From Oligoflexia bacterium (lineage in GTDB: Bacteria; Bdellovibrionota; UBA1018), in assembly GCA_903935335.1 (NCBI GenBank), contig CAIZRG010000049.1, positions 177,759 through 241,758 of the forward strand: a DNA stretch of 64,000 bases, read 5' to 3'. The notes under the pieces were generated by a model. The model saw only the letters and a list, made by a program, of their open reading frames with translations, was not told the origin of the DNA and made no database searches. Position 1 is the first letter of the stretch, and the number at the start of each line of letters is the position of its first letter. The position numbers and the translations under genes are program-made. This document shows positions 27,138 to 35,698 of this stretch, piece after piece.

Positions 27138-27989
27138 ATGATCAAAAAAAAACAATGTTTCTGGATTGTAGCTGCCATAAGTTTGATTATTTTTTTCAAG
27201 ATCGATGTTTGTCAAGCTTTAAGTCAAGATTCAACTGAACTTGCACGCGTCAACGAACGAGTCATCACTCGAGGCGAACTGAACAAAAAACTGGAGGAAA
27301 GCTCCAAAACCTTCCAACTTCAATCTCCAACAAAAAAAACAATGTTAGATGATTTAATCAAACGTGAGCTTGGAATTCAGGAAGCTCTCCGACAGCGACT
27401 CGACCATGACCCCGAAGTGATCGACCGAATGAACACGGTTCTTTATCATGCCTTACTTGAAAAAAATCTCGCTCAGGATTTTGAAAAAATCCACACCACG
27501 GATGATGAAGCTCAAGCTTATTATTCTAAAAACCCAGATATCCGAACCAGTCAAATCTTTGTTGCACTCAGACCTCATTTAACTCCAGAAGAACAAAAGC
27601 AAGCCTATGAAAGAATAAAAAAAATCAAAGATACCTATCTCACTCAAGAAAAAATGAGTTTTGCTGAGGCCGCTCAACGTTTTTCTGAGGGCACAACCGC
27701 ACCCATGGGTGGGGACATGGGCTATCAACCCAAATATCAACTCGATGCTCATTATTATCAAATTGCTTTGAAGCTAAGCACTCCTGGAAAAGTGAGTGAC
27801 ATTATCAAAACCCCGTTTGGGTACCATATTATCAAATTAACAGCCATCCGACCTTGGGAAGAAACGGATCGAACCCAAGTCAAACGTATGATTTTCGAAG
27901 AGCAACGGACAGCTCTCTTTGAAAAATTCATGAATAAACTCAAGCGCCAAGCTCAAGTATCAGTCAAGCAAGAACTCATCAAAGACTAA
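27138..27989 (+). CDS. Periplasmic parvulin-type peptidyl-prolyl isomerase
   Basis: A 283-residue exported foldase/chaperone. An N-terminal hydrophobic signal (CFWIVAAISLIIFFKIDVCQA) leads into a SurA/PrsA-like helical domain with VNERVITRGEL. A PpiC domain occupies roughly residues 130-245 and ends in the family motif TPFGYHIIKL. It also shows GGDMGYQ. A G-rich ribosome site (AAGGGGGGG) precedes the ATG. Together with the SurA-like gene at 28813 it probably assists outer-membrane protein folding. Confidence 0.88.
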   Translation: MIKKKQCFWIVAAISLIIFFKIDVCQALSQDSTELARVNERVITRGELNKKLEESSKTFQLQSPTKKTMLDDLIKRELGIQEALRQRLDHDPEVIDRMNTVLYHALLEKNLAQDFEKIHTTDDEAQAYYSKNPDIRTSQIFVALRPHLTPEEQKQAYERIKKIKDTYLTQEKMSFAEAAQRFSEGTTAPMGGDMGYQPKYQLDAHYYQIALKLSTPGKVSDIIKTPFGYHIIKLTAIRPWEETDRTQVKRMIFEEQRTALFEKFMNKLKRQAQVSVKQELIKD

Positions 27990-28039
27990 ATACAATAATT
28001 CATTTTAACTGTGTCAAAAAAAACACAATTAAATTTAAT

Positions 28040-28096
28040 AAATAAACCTCTAAGATTAAAAAAGCTGTAACATTTTTTAATCTTAGAGGTTTATTT
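28040..28096 (+). promoter_or_regulatory. Perfect 24-bp inverted repeat sequestering a ribosome site
   Basis: Bases 28040-28063 pair perfectly with 28073-28096 around a nine-base loop (GCTGTAACA). The 3' arm contains AGAGG (28085-28089), the ribosome-binding motif of the gene starting at 28098, and ends one base before that ATG. In RNA the stem would hide the ribosome site. Only 5 of the 24 pairs are G-C, so it could melt with heat or be opened by a factor. It could alternatively act as a terminator for the upstream gene. Confidence 0.7.
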
Positions 28097-28097
28097 T

Positions 28098-28754
28098 ATG
28101 AGCATTTCTTTAAAAAATAATTTATTTTTTGTTTTTTGTTTTTGCCTGATTTTTTCACAACCCATGGCCATTGCCTCGATAGAGGGAGACATTAAAAAAC
28201 TTAACAAAAAGTTTTCAGAACTCATTCATCAAGAGAAAAAAACAATGCATTTAAACTCTTATACGGAAAAAAATCTTAAGGCTATTAATAAAGTTATTAG
28301 CGAGATAGATTCTAATTATCAAAAATATACTCAAAAAATAAATTCAGAAAAAGGTGTAAAAAACAAAACAGAAAAAGAAAAGCTCCTCGCTCAATTTGCC
28401 AACTTAGTTTATCAGATCCCACACGGAGAAATGAACAGCACAGAAGAACAGAAAAAAGTATATGAACATGCAGAGCAAGTCTTAATCAAAGCTGAAAAAG
28501 GGCTCGGAATTGAACAACCTAAAACCGCGATGATTCGAGGTCCTAGTCAATCGATCTATCTCTCCGTGGTTCAAGGGGTAGAATTAGGAATGGATTTCCT
28601 TCAAAACAGAGCTAAAACTTCTTCTGAACCTGTAGAAGTCAGTGATCAACGTGTTAAAATTTTGCCCTCACATCAAAAAAGCTCATCTTCAGATGAATCC
28701 AAAGATGAATCCAGAAGCCTAATAAGAAGCTCCTCATCAGAAAGCGCTCGGTAA
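28098..28754 (+). CDS. Secreted hypothetical protein with Ser-rich tail
   Basis: I do not recognise this 218-residue protein. It has a clear signal peptide (LFFVFCFCLIFSQPMAIA followed by SIEGD). A Lys/Glu-rich, probably helical or coiled-coil middle runs over residues 30-130, and the tail is low-complexity and rich in Ser, Asp and Glu (SSSSDES, SSSSESAR). Base composition is more AT-rich than its neighbours. It sits between two periplasmic foldase genes, with its ribosome site inside a long hairpin, so expression may be conditional. A periplasmic or surface role is inferred only from the signal. Confidence 0.65.
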   Translation: MSISLKNNLFFVFCFCLIFSQPMAIASIEGDIKKLNKKFSELIHQEKKTMHLNSYTEKNLKAINKVISEIDSNYQKYTQKINSEKGVKNKTEKEKLLAQFANLVYQIPHGEMNSTEEQKKVYEHAEQVLIKAEKGLGIEQPKTAMIRGPSQSIYLSVVQGVELGMDFLQNRAKTSSEPVEVSDQRVKILPSHQKSSSSDESKDESRSLIRSSSSESAR

Positions 28755-28812
28755 AAATAACACCTAAAACACTTGCCTTTTATAGAACGAGCATGCGAGA
28801 AATCAGCTATGT

Positions 28813-29859
28813 ATGCGTGATCTACGAAAGTCTCAATGGTTCGGATTCATTCTCGCTTTTCTAGTATTGCTGGTGAAATCCAAAACAAGTGCTTGGGCAG
28901 ATGCTACAAAAAGAATTGTCCTGGACGAACTCCAAGCCTCTGTGAATTCTTCACTGATCTTGCTTTCAGATATCAGAAAGTTCCGTGAGATCGTTAAACT
29001 ACGCTCCCAACTCGACCCTTTATTTGCCGGAACCCCCATGGCAACACAGGGCTCAAAGTCTTCGACCCAAGATATCATTGATTTTTTAATCAATGAGCGC
29101 CTGATCACCCAACAGTTTCCAAAAACAAATAGCGAAGTTGAACAGGAAATTAACTCAATTCAGAGCAACAACCGGCTGGATCGAGCAGGACTCAAAGAAG
29201 CTTTAGAAAAAGAAGGCTATGGGTTTTCAGACTATTTTGAACTCATCCGAGACTCTGGAAGTAAGCGCGATCTGATTGATCGAGAAATCCGCACTAAAAT
29301 AACGATCTCAGAAGATGATATTAAAAACTATTTTTACAACCATTATAGTCACGATAGCTCTCAACCTAGAGCGTTTCATCTTCAAATGGTTACAATTTCT
29401 GCAAACAGTTTTAAGGCTAAATCAAAAGCAGCAGCCTCTGACTTAGCCAATCAGTCTGCCAATCGAGCTCTTTATGCGATTCGATCTGGAGAACCTTTTG
29501 AAGAAGTTGCAAAAAGAGTAAATGACGATGGTTCTGCAAGCCATGGAGGCGATTTAGGCATTTTAACAGAAGACCAAGTTTCTCCGTTGATTCGAGAGCA
29601 AGTCAAAAAGCTCAAAGTGGGTGAAGTCAGTGAAATTTTACTCGATCCCAAGTTATCTCGATACTCCATTTTGAAGCTTGTCGATGTCAAAACCAATCAG
29701 ACGGATCATTTGAATGAAATAAGGGAGGAAATTCGAAATCAACTCACAGCTCGTGAGTATCAACACCAGCTCTCACTCTGGCTAGAGCGTCAACGTCAAT
29801 CAGCTTTTATTCATCGTATTGGAGAGCCTCCAGTGAGTGAAATCCTGCTTTCCAAATAA
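28813..29859 (+). CDS. surA: SurA-like periplasmic chaperone/isomerase
   Basis: A 348-residue exported protein with an N-terminal signal, a SurA N-domain (VNSSLILLSDIRKF, DFLINERLITQQ) and one parvulin domain around residues 190-300 (GEPFEEVAKRVNDDG, GGDLGILTEDQ). It ends in a C-terminal helix. In the family it escorts outer-membrane beta-barrel precursors through the periplasm. SurA usually has two parvulin domains in E. coli, and this one has one, as in many other bacteria. The symbol is by domain layout. Confidence 0.8.
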   Translation: MRDLRKSQWFGFILAFLVLLVKSKTSAWADATKRIVLDELQASVNSSLILLSDIRKFREIVKLRSQLDPLFAGTPMATQGSKSSTQDIIDFLINERLITQQFPKTNSEVEQEINSIQSNNRLDRAGLKEALEKEGYGFSDYFELIRDSGSKRDLIDREIRTKITISEDDIKNYFYNHYSHDSSQPRAFHLQMVTISANSFKAKSKAAASDLANQSANRALYAIRSGEPFEEVAKRVNDDGSASHGGDLGILTEDQVSPLIREQVKKLKVGEVSEILLDPKLSRYSILKLVDVKTNQTDHLNEIREEIRNQLTAREYQHQLSLWLERQRQSAFIHRIGEPPVSEILLSK

Positions 29860-29881
29860 AAAGATTTGATCAGGTTAAAAA

Positions 29882-31315
29882 ATGAAACTTCAAATTCACC
29901 CTTCTATTTTTCGTGAGTATGATATTCGAGGCATTGCCGAGAAAGAGATCACAACAGAGTTTGCCTACTGCCTGGGAAGAGCCTATGCACTACAACTGAA
30001 AGGGGTTTTGTCAACTCAACATCCCCCTACCATTGCAGTAGGTTGGGACTGTAGGCTAACCAGTGATTCGTACTCTGCTGCTTTAGTTTCTGGCTTGAGA
30101 GAGGGGGGACTCCAAGTCGTTCGCCTCGGAGTCTGCCCTACCCCTTTAACTTATTTTAGTATATTTTCACTCAACCTGGATGGTGGGATCATGGTGACTG
30201 GATCCCATAACCCAGCAGACTATAATGGTTTTAAAATCTGCATTGGAAAAGGAACTCTTTTTGGTCACCAAATCCAAGAACTTCGAAGCCTGATGGAAAG
30301 GCTGAATCGTTCTCCCGAGCCGATCTCTCCGATAGGCTCTGTGTCGGACTTCGCGATCATCCCGAAGTACCTGGATTATTTGGAAAAAAATGCTCAGCCG
30401 TTAAAACCCATGAAGATTGTAATCGATGCAGGAAATGGAACTGCAGGAAATGTAGCTCCCCCATTGTTTACAAGGCTTGGAGCTCAAGTGGTCCCTCTCT
30501 TTTGTGAGCTCGACGGTCGGTTTCCTAACCATCACCCCGATCCCACTGTTCCAGAAAACTTAAAACACCTCGTTGAAAAGGTAAAATCAGAAAAAGCAGC
30601 TTTTGGTCTTGCTTTTGATGGCGACTCCGATCGCCTTGGACTTGTTGATGAGTCAGGTAGAATTTTATTTGGTGATGAACTCATGATCTTGCTTTCTAGA
30701 GCAGTCCTAAAGGAAAACCCTGGCGCTACAATCATTTCTGAAGTTAAATCAAGCCATCGACTTTTTAATGATATTGCCAACAAAGGGGGGAAGCCCTTGA
30801 TGTGGAAAACAGGTCATTCCCTCATCAAATCTAAAATGAAGGAAACAGGGGCTCTATTAGCAGGAGAAATGTCGGGCCATATTTTCTTTGCAGATCGGTA
30901 CTTCGGATTTGACGATGCAATTTATGCTGCACTCCGAGTTTACGAAATTGCTTCTCACCATTCTGAACACCCACTGTCATCACTCCTGAGTGATTTACCA
31001 GCGACTGTATCTACTCCTGAAATCCGGGTAGATTGTGAGGAAGAGAAGAAGTTTGAACTCGTAAGTAGAACAAAAGCTCGTTTAGAAAAATCACTCCCTG
31101 TTTTAGAAATTGATGGAGTTCGGGTGGACTTTGGAGATGGTTGGGGTCTAGTGCGTGCATCAAACACCCAACCTGTTCTTGTTCTCAGGTTTGAAGCAAC
31201 AACATCGACTCGATTAGCAGAAATTCGAAATGTTGTAGAAACTGCTTTAAAGGAAGCATCCATCGAGGTTGGACATAAATCCATCTCAATTTCCTCTGAA
31301 CCTGAATATCTGTAA
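29882..31315 (+). CDS. Phosphomannomutase/phosphoglucomutase
   Basis: Alpha-D-phosphohexomutase of 477 residues that interconverts hexose 1- and 6-phosphates for sugar-nucleotide synthesis. It shows the phosphoserine loop TGSHNPADYNG (Ser108), the metal-binding DGDSDRLG near residue 245, the sugar-specificity GEMSGHIFF, and the C-terminal phosphate-binding RASNTQPVLVLRFE. The dual-specificity AlgC/ManB group is the closest description. Its stop lies inside the region upstream of uvrA, so the two are probably co-transcribed. Confidence 0.93.
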   Translation: MKLQIHPSIFREYDIRGIAEKEITTEFAYCLGRAYALQLKGVLSTQHPPTIAVGWDCRLTSDSYSAALVSGLREGGLQVVRLGVCPTPLTYFSIFSLNLDGGIMVTGSHNPADYNGFKICIGKGTLFGHQIQELRSLMERLNRSPEPISPIGSVSDFAIIPKYLDYLEKNAQPLKPMKIVIDAGNGTAGNVAPPLFTRLGAQVVPLFCELDGRFPNHHPDPTVPENLKHLVEKVKSEKAAFGLAFDGDSDRLGLVDESGRILFGDELMILLSRAVLKENPGATIISEVKSSHRLFNDIANKGGKPLMWKTGHSLIKSKMKETGALLAGEMSGHIFFADRYFGFDDAIYAALRVYEIASHHSEHPLSSLLSDLPATVSTPEIRVDCEEEKKFELVSRTKARLEKSLPVLEIDGVRVDFGDGWGLVRASNTQPVLVLRFEATTSTRLAEIRNVVETALKEASIEVGHKSISISSEPEYL

Positions 31316-31325
31316 GGAGAAAAAA

Positions 31326-33911
31326 ATTTCTTTTGCCAATGATGATGCAATTATAGTTCACGGTGCCTGCGTTCATAACTTGAAAAACATCGATGCTGTT
31401 ATCCCAAGAAACAAGTTTGTGGTCTTTACAGGGCCTTCAGGCTCAGGAAAGTCTTCCTTAGCCTTTGACACGATTTATGCTGAAGGACAAAGAAGATATG
31501 TTGAAAGTTTATCAACCTATGCCAGACAGTTTCTTGAACAACTCGAAAAACCTGATGTAGAATCCATTTCTGGTCTCAGCCCTACAATTTCTATTGACCA
31601 AAAAACAACCAGCTATAACCCTAGATCTACCGTAGGCACTGTCACTGAAATTTATGATTACCTTCGTCTCCTTTACTGTCGGATTTCAAAACCTTATTGT
31701 TGGAAATGTAAAAACCCCATCCATTCCCAATCTCCTCATAAAATAGTTGACCAAATCCTGTCTTTTTCCAGTGGAACTCGTTTAGCTATCCTAGCGCCTC
31801 TCGCACGAGGAAGAAAAGGAGAGTATCAAAAAGAACTAGAAGAACTCAGAAGAAAGGGTTTTGTCCGAGTTAAAATAGATGGTTCAGTTGTTGACCTTTC
31901 TGAAGAGATCCAACTTCAAAAAAACAAAAAACACAATCTTTCTGTTTATATTGATCGGCTAGTGATCCAAGGTGATTTAAACGATTTGAAAACACGGATC
32001 AGTAATTCTGTTGAGCTAGGCCTTAAGCTCGGCCAAGGCTTACTGATCTTGGAAACTTTTGATCAAAATAAAACTGAAGAAACTCTTTTATCTGAACGCC
32101 TTGCTTGTCCTTCTTGTCAAATCAGTTACCCTGACCCTGAGCCTCGTACTTTTTCCTTCAATAGCCCAATGGGAGCCTGTCAAACATGTGAAGGATTAGG
32201 GACTGATCCGAAACACACCCTCTCTGAAAATTTATCTTTAGAACCTCACTCAGACCTTGGTGTTTCAATCCCCTCAGATACTCTTGAAAGCCATCCTTGC
32301 CCTAGCTGTCATGGTAACCGACTCAAAAAAGAAAGCCTTCACTTTAAATTAAATAAAAAAAATATTTCAGAAATTTGTCACTTTTCTATTGAAGAACTCT
32401 TTCTTTTTTTTAAAAATCTTCCTTTAACAGAACGTGAAAAAATAATTTCAGAAAAAATAATTTCAGAGATTACACAACGTCTTAATTTTTTATGCAATGT
32501 TGGAGTTCAATACCTGAGTCTCTCTCGAACCGCTCAAAGCCTTTCCGGAGGAGAAGCTCAAAGAATCCGCTTAGCCACCCAAATCGGGAGTTCTCTGGTT
32601 GGAGTGATCTACGTACTCGATGAACCCAGCATTGGTCTTCACCAAAAGGATAATGAAAAACTGATTGCTACCTTAATGAAGCTCCGGGACTTAGGCAACA
32701 CAGTCATTGTAGTTGAACACGATCAAGACACGATCGAACAAGCTGACTGGGTATTAGACTTTGGCCCTGGCGCTGGATCCGAAGGAGGAGTCATCATTGC
32801 CTCTGGAAAAGTACAAGAGATTTTAAAATCCAAAAAAAGTGTAACAGGGAAGTACTTGCGAGGAGATTTAAAGATTCCAGTCCCTCAAAACCGTCGATCC
32901 TGGAGTCCAAGCCAAGTTTTAAGAATTGAAGGTGCTCACCAAAATAATTTAAAAAATCTAACCGTTCAGATCCCTTTGGGGGTCATGACCTGCGTGACAG
33001 GAGTATCAGGCAGCGGAAAAAGCACCTTGGTCATGGATATTTTGTACCGTTCTGTCATCAAAAATCTCTACTCCATTGATACCGGAAATCTTCAACTCAA
33101 ATCCATTCAAGGACTTAATCAAATCGATAAAGTGGTAGACATTGACCAAAGCCCAATTGGGAGAACACCTCGATCCAACCCCGCCACCTATACTGGAGTT
33201 TTTACTTTAATGAGAGATCTTTTTGCTCATTTGCCAGAATCAAAAATAAGGGGATACAGTCCAGGTCGCTACTCCTTCAATATCCAGGGGGGGCGATGCG
33301 AAACCTGCAAAGGGGATGGGATCATGAAGATCGAAATGCACTTCTTACCTCCGGTCTATGTCCGGTGTGCAATCTGCCATGGAAGACGTTATAACCGCGA
33401 GACTCTCGATATTCGTTACAAGGGAAAGTGCATTGCTGATATTTTAGAGATGACAGGAGCTGATGCTTACCTTTTTTTTGATGCGATTCCATCGATCAAA
33501 ATGAAACTTAAAACTTTAAATGATGTGGGTCTTGGGTATTTACAGCTAGGACAAAGCTCTACCACCCTATCCGGTGGCGAAGCCCAAAGAATTAAGCTAG
33601 CTAAGGAGCTTTCTAAAAGAAGTACTGGCCAAACACTTTATATTTTAGATGAACCTTCTACCGGCTTGCATTTTGATGATGTTAATAAATTAATTTCAAT
33701 TCTTCACACTTTAGTCAATCAGGGCAATACTGTGGTTGTCATCGAACACAATCTTGACATGATCAAAGTAGCAGACCATATCATTGATCTTGGTCCTGGA
33801 GGTGGACTGTTGGGTGGGCAAATCGTAGCAGAAGGAACTCCAGAAAGAGTAGCCGAAAAAGAAACGAGTGAAACTGGAAAATTTCTTAAAAAACATCTTT
33901 TAGATCATTGA
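31326..33911 (+). CDS. uvrA: Excinuclease ABC subunit A
   Basis: Damage-recognition ATPase of nucleotide excision repair. Two ABC modules are clear: [14 protein letters not shown] and [12 protein letters not shown] in the first, [14 protein letters not shown] and [15 protein letters not shown] in the second. Zinc-finger cysteines are visible in [17 protein letters not shown] and [10 protein letters not shown]. No ATG is available at the N-terminus. An ATT at 31326 with AAGGAG six bases upstream gives an N-terminus ISFANDD...[11 protein letters not shown] that suits UvrA. The alternative TTG at 31269 would overlap the upstream gene by 47 bases. About 861 residues, shorter than the usual 940. 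Confidence 0.95.
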   Translation: MSFANDDAIIVHGACVHNLKNIDAVIPRNKFVVFTGPSGSGKSSLAFDTIYAEGQRRYVESLSTYARQFLEQLEKPDVESISGLSPTISIDQKTTSYNPRSTVGTVTEIYDYLRLLYCRISKPYCWKCKNPIHSQSPHKIVDQILSFSSGTRLAILAPLARGRKGEYQKELEELRRKGFVRVKIDGSVVDLSEEIQLQKNKKHNLSVYIDRLVIQGDLNDLKTRISNSVELGLKLGQGLLILETFDQNKTEETLLSERLACPSCQISYPDPEPRTFSFNSPMGACQTCEGLGTDPKHTLSENLSLEPHSDLGVSIPSDTLESHPCPSCHGNRLKKESLHFKLNKKNISEICHFSIEELFLFFKNLPLTEREKIISEKIISEITQRLNFLCNVGVQYLSLSRTAQSLSGGEAQRIRLATQIGSSLVGVIYVLDEPSIGLHQKDNEKLIATLMKLRDLGNTVIVVEHDQDTIEQADWVLDFGPGAGSEGGVIIASGKVQEILKSKKSVTGKYLRGDLKIPVPQNRRSWSPSQVLRIEGAHQNNLKNLTVQIPLGVMTCVTGVSGSGKSTLVMDILYRSVIKNLYSIDTGNLQLKSIQGLNQIDKVVDIDQSPIGRTPRSNPATYTGVFTLMRDLFAHLPESKIRGYSPGRYSFNIQGGRCETCKGDGIMKIEMHFLPPVYVRCAICHGRRYNRETLDIRYKGKCIADILEMTGADAYLFFDAIPSIKMKLKTLNDVGLGYLQLGQSSTTLSGGEAQRIKLAKELSKRSTGQTLYILDEPSTGLHFDDVNKLISILHTLVNQGNTVVVIEHNLDMIKVADHIIDLGPGGGLLGGQIVAEGTPERVAEKETSETGKFLKKHLLDH

Positions 33912-35698
33912 TGCCCTCGCCATTTTTCAATCAAAAATCTATGAAAAGAATCAGCTCTGCCCTTTTTTTTCAGATCCTCTCCTCAAAACTTCTGCTTCTT
34001 GTTGTTTTTGGGGGAATTTTTCTTTATCCATATCTATTTACTGGATTTTATCTAGACGACAGCTTCAATGTGAGCACTCGCTATTCTCTCCAATCTCAAG
34101 AACTGGCCCTTTGGAAAGAAATCATTCGGAATGCACTCCATTGGATTACTTATGATGGAAGACTATATCCTTTAGCAAGTCTTTCGACCGCAATTTATTA
34201 CTATGCCCCTGATCCTTTGACGTATCACACCCTCATTCTTTTTTTTGTATGCCTAAGCTTAGTTTCCTTTTACGCCTGGCTAAGATCACTTGAGGTCAAT
34301 ACAAGTGTATCATTTTTTCTCGTGGCTATTGCACTCTCCCTATTCCAAATCCGAGCCTACCATGACCCTATCACTAGCTATGCTTGTCTTTTACCAGTAT
34401 CCGCTTCATTAGGTTTTTCTTCGTCTTTTTTCTTTAAAGAATACTTAAAAAAAGGACAGGTCTGGAAACTTTTCTTTTCCCAGTTTCTATTTCTAAGCGC
34501 CTTACTGACTTATGAAGTTAATTTAGTGTTCTTTTTTCTTCTTTTAGCCACACTCAAACAAACCCGTCGTTGGAAAATTGCTTTATTCCCTTTAAGTATA
34601 ACGATAGCATATCTTGCAACAACGCTTTATCTAAGAACCCTCCATCCTCCTCACTACCCAGGGACAACTTTTTCATTCAGCATCCGAGGAATAAAAACTT
34701 ACTTATTTCAAATATCTGCCGCCCTTCCTTTAATTTATCCGATCTTTGGAAGAGTCTCTTTCTTGAAGGGATGGACAGTGCTCTATCAAATTTTTTCGCT
34801 ACGAACAGTCATCATAAATCTCATTTACACGTACATTTTTTACCAGCTATTGAACCAAGCCATTAAAAAAAAAGAACTTCAACTCCCTGACCCTGTGAAG
34901 TGGAGCGCATGGAGTTTAATTCTATTCCCACCCGTCATGATTGCTATCACCCAAAAATATCAGGACGAAATTACCCGGCCTGGCTTAGGATACCTTCCTG
35001 TTTATCTCTCTTATTTTGGCTCTGCTCTCATCATCAGTTTTTTAATCATAAAAAACACACCCCAAAAGAAAGTTATTCTAACCTCTTCCATTCTTGGAAG
35101 TCTAGCCACTTTGACGTTCACAATCAATCTCATGGCAACCTCTGCCCTCAATCATATCTGGAAAGACCCTCGTGAAATGTTAGAAGATGCGTTTCAGAAA
35201 AAAATCCTTGAACCCCATTTGATTAAAAAAGACTTTATCAATGTTACGGATCACTACTGGCTGAATCCACAATACCTACTCCAACAAAGTCAAATAAAAA
35301 TACCCATATCTGATTGGACATTATTTTTAGAAAAATCACCTCAAGGAAAAACTGTTTTCAACTTTGACACTTTTTCAAGCGATTTAGGTTGGATTGTAAT
35401 GGCACCGATCCACTCCTTTCAAAACCAAAAATACTCCTCTCATGGACCTATTCAAATTTGGTTATACTCCAGAGGAATCAGCTTCAATCAGATGAAGAGT
35501 TTAAATTTACGCTTATCCACTCAGTTCATAATACCTATAGCCTCATTAAACTGGAAACCGATGAATCTTAACTGGTCTTATTCGGAGGTCAACACTGAAA
35601 TCAATGACTTGTTTGCTTGGAGGTCTCAACCCCTCATAGAGTCATTAAATTTAACAAAAAAAATGAGAAGGAAAAGTTTTACCCCAAATAATCCTTGA
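33911..35698 (+). CDS. Polytopic membrane protein, possible GT-C-type glycosyltransferase
   Basis: About 595 residues with roughly ten to eleven hydrophobic segments and a soluble C-terminal part of about 150 residues. After the first membrane segment comes an Asp-Asp pair (GFYLDDSFN), the position where GT-C enzymes carry their catalytic acids. No family is certain. The ATG overlaps the uvrA stop (TGATG), so it is in the uvrA transcription unit. Its 3' end overlaps the convergent kinase gene by 48 bases. A role in sugar transfer to the envelope is an inference from topology alone. Confidence 0.6.
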   Translation: MPSPFFNQKSMKRISSALFFQILSSKLLLLVVFGGIFLYPYLFTGFYLDDSFNVSTRYSLQSQELALWKEIIRNALHWITYDGRLYPLASLSTAIYYYAPDPLTYHTLILFFVCLSLVSFYAWLRSLEVNTSVSFFLVAIALSLFQIRAYHDPITSYACLLPVSASLGFSSSFFFKEYLKKGQVWKLFFSQFLFLSALLTYEVNLVFFFLLLATLKQTRRWKIALFPLSITIAYLATTLYLRTLHPPHYPGTTFSFSIRGIKTYLFQISAALPLIYPIFGRVSFLKGWTVLYQIFSLRTVIINLIYTYIFYQLLNQAIKKKELQLPDPVKWSAWSLILFPPVMIAITQKYQDEITRPGLGYLPVYLSYFGSALIISFLIIKNTPQKKVILTSSILGSLATLTFTINLMATSALNHIWKDPREMLEDAFQKKILEPHLIKKDFINVTDHYWLNPQYLLQQSQIKIPISDWTLFLEKSPQGKTVFNFDTFSSDLGWIVMAPIHSFQNQKYSSHGPIQIWLYSRGISFNQMKSLNLRLSTQFIIPIASLNWKPMNLNWSYSEVNTEINDLFAWRSQPLIESLNLTKKMRRKSFTPNNP

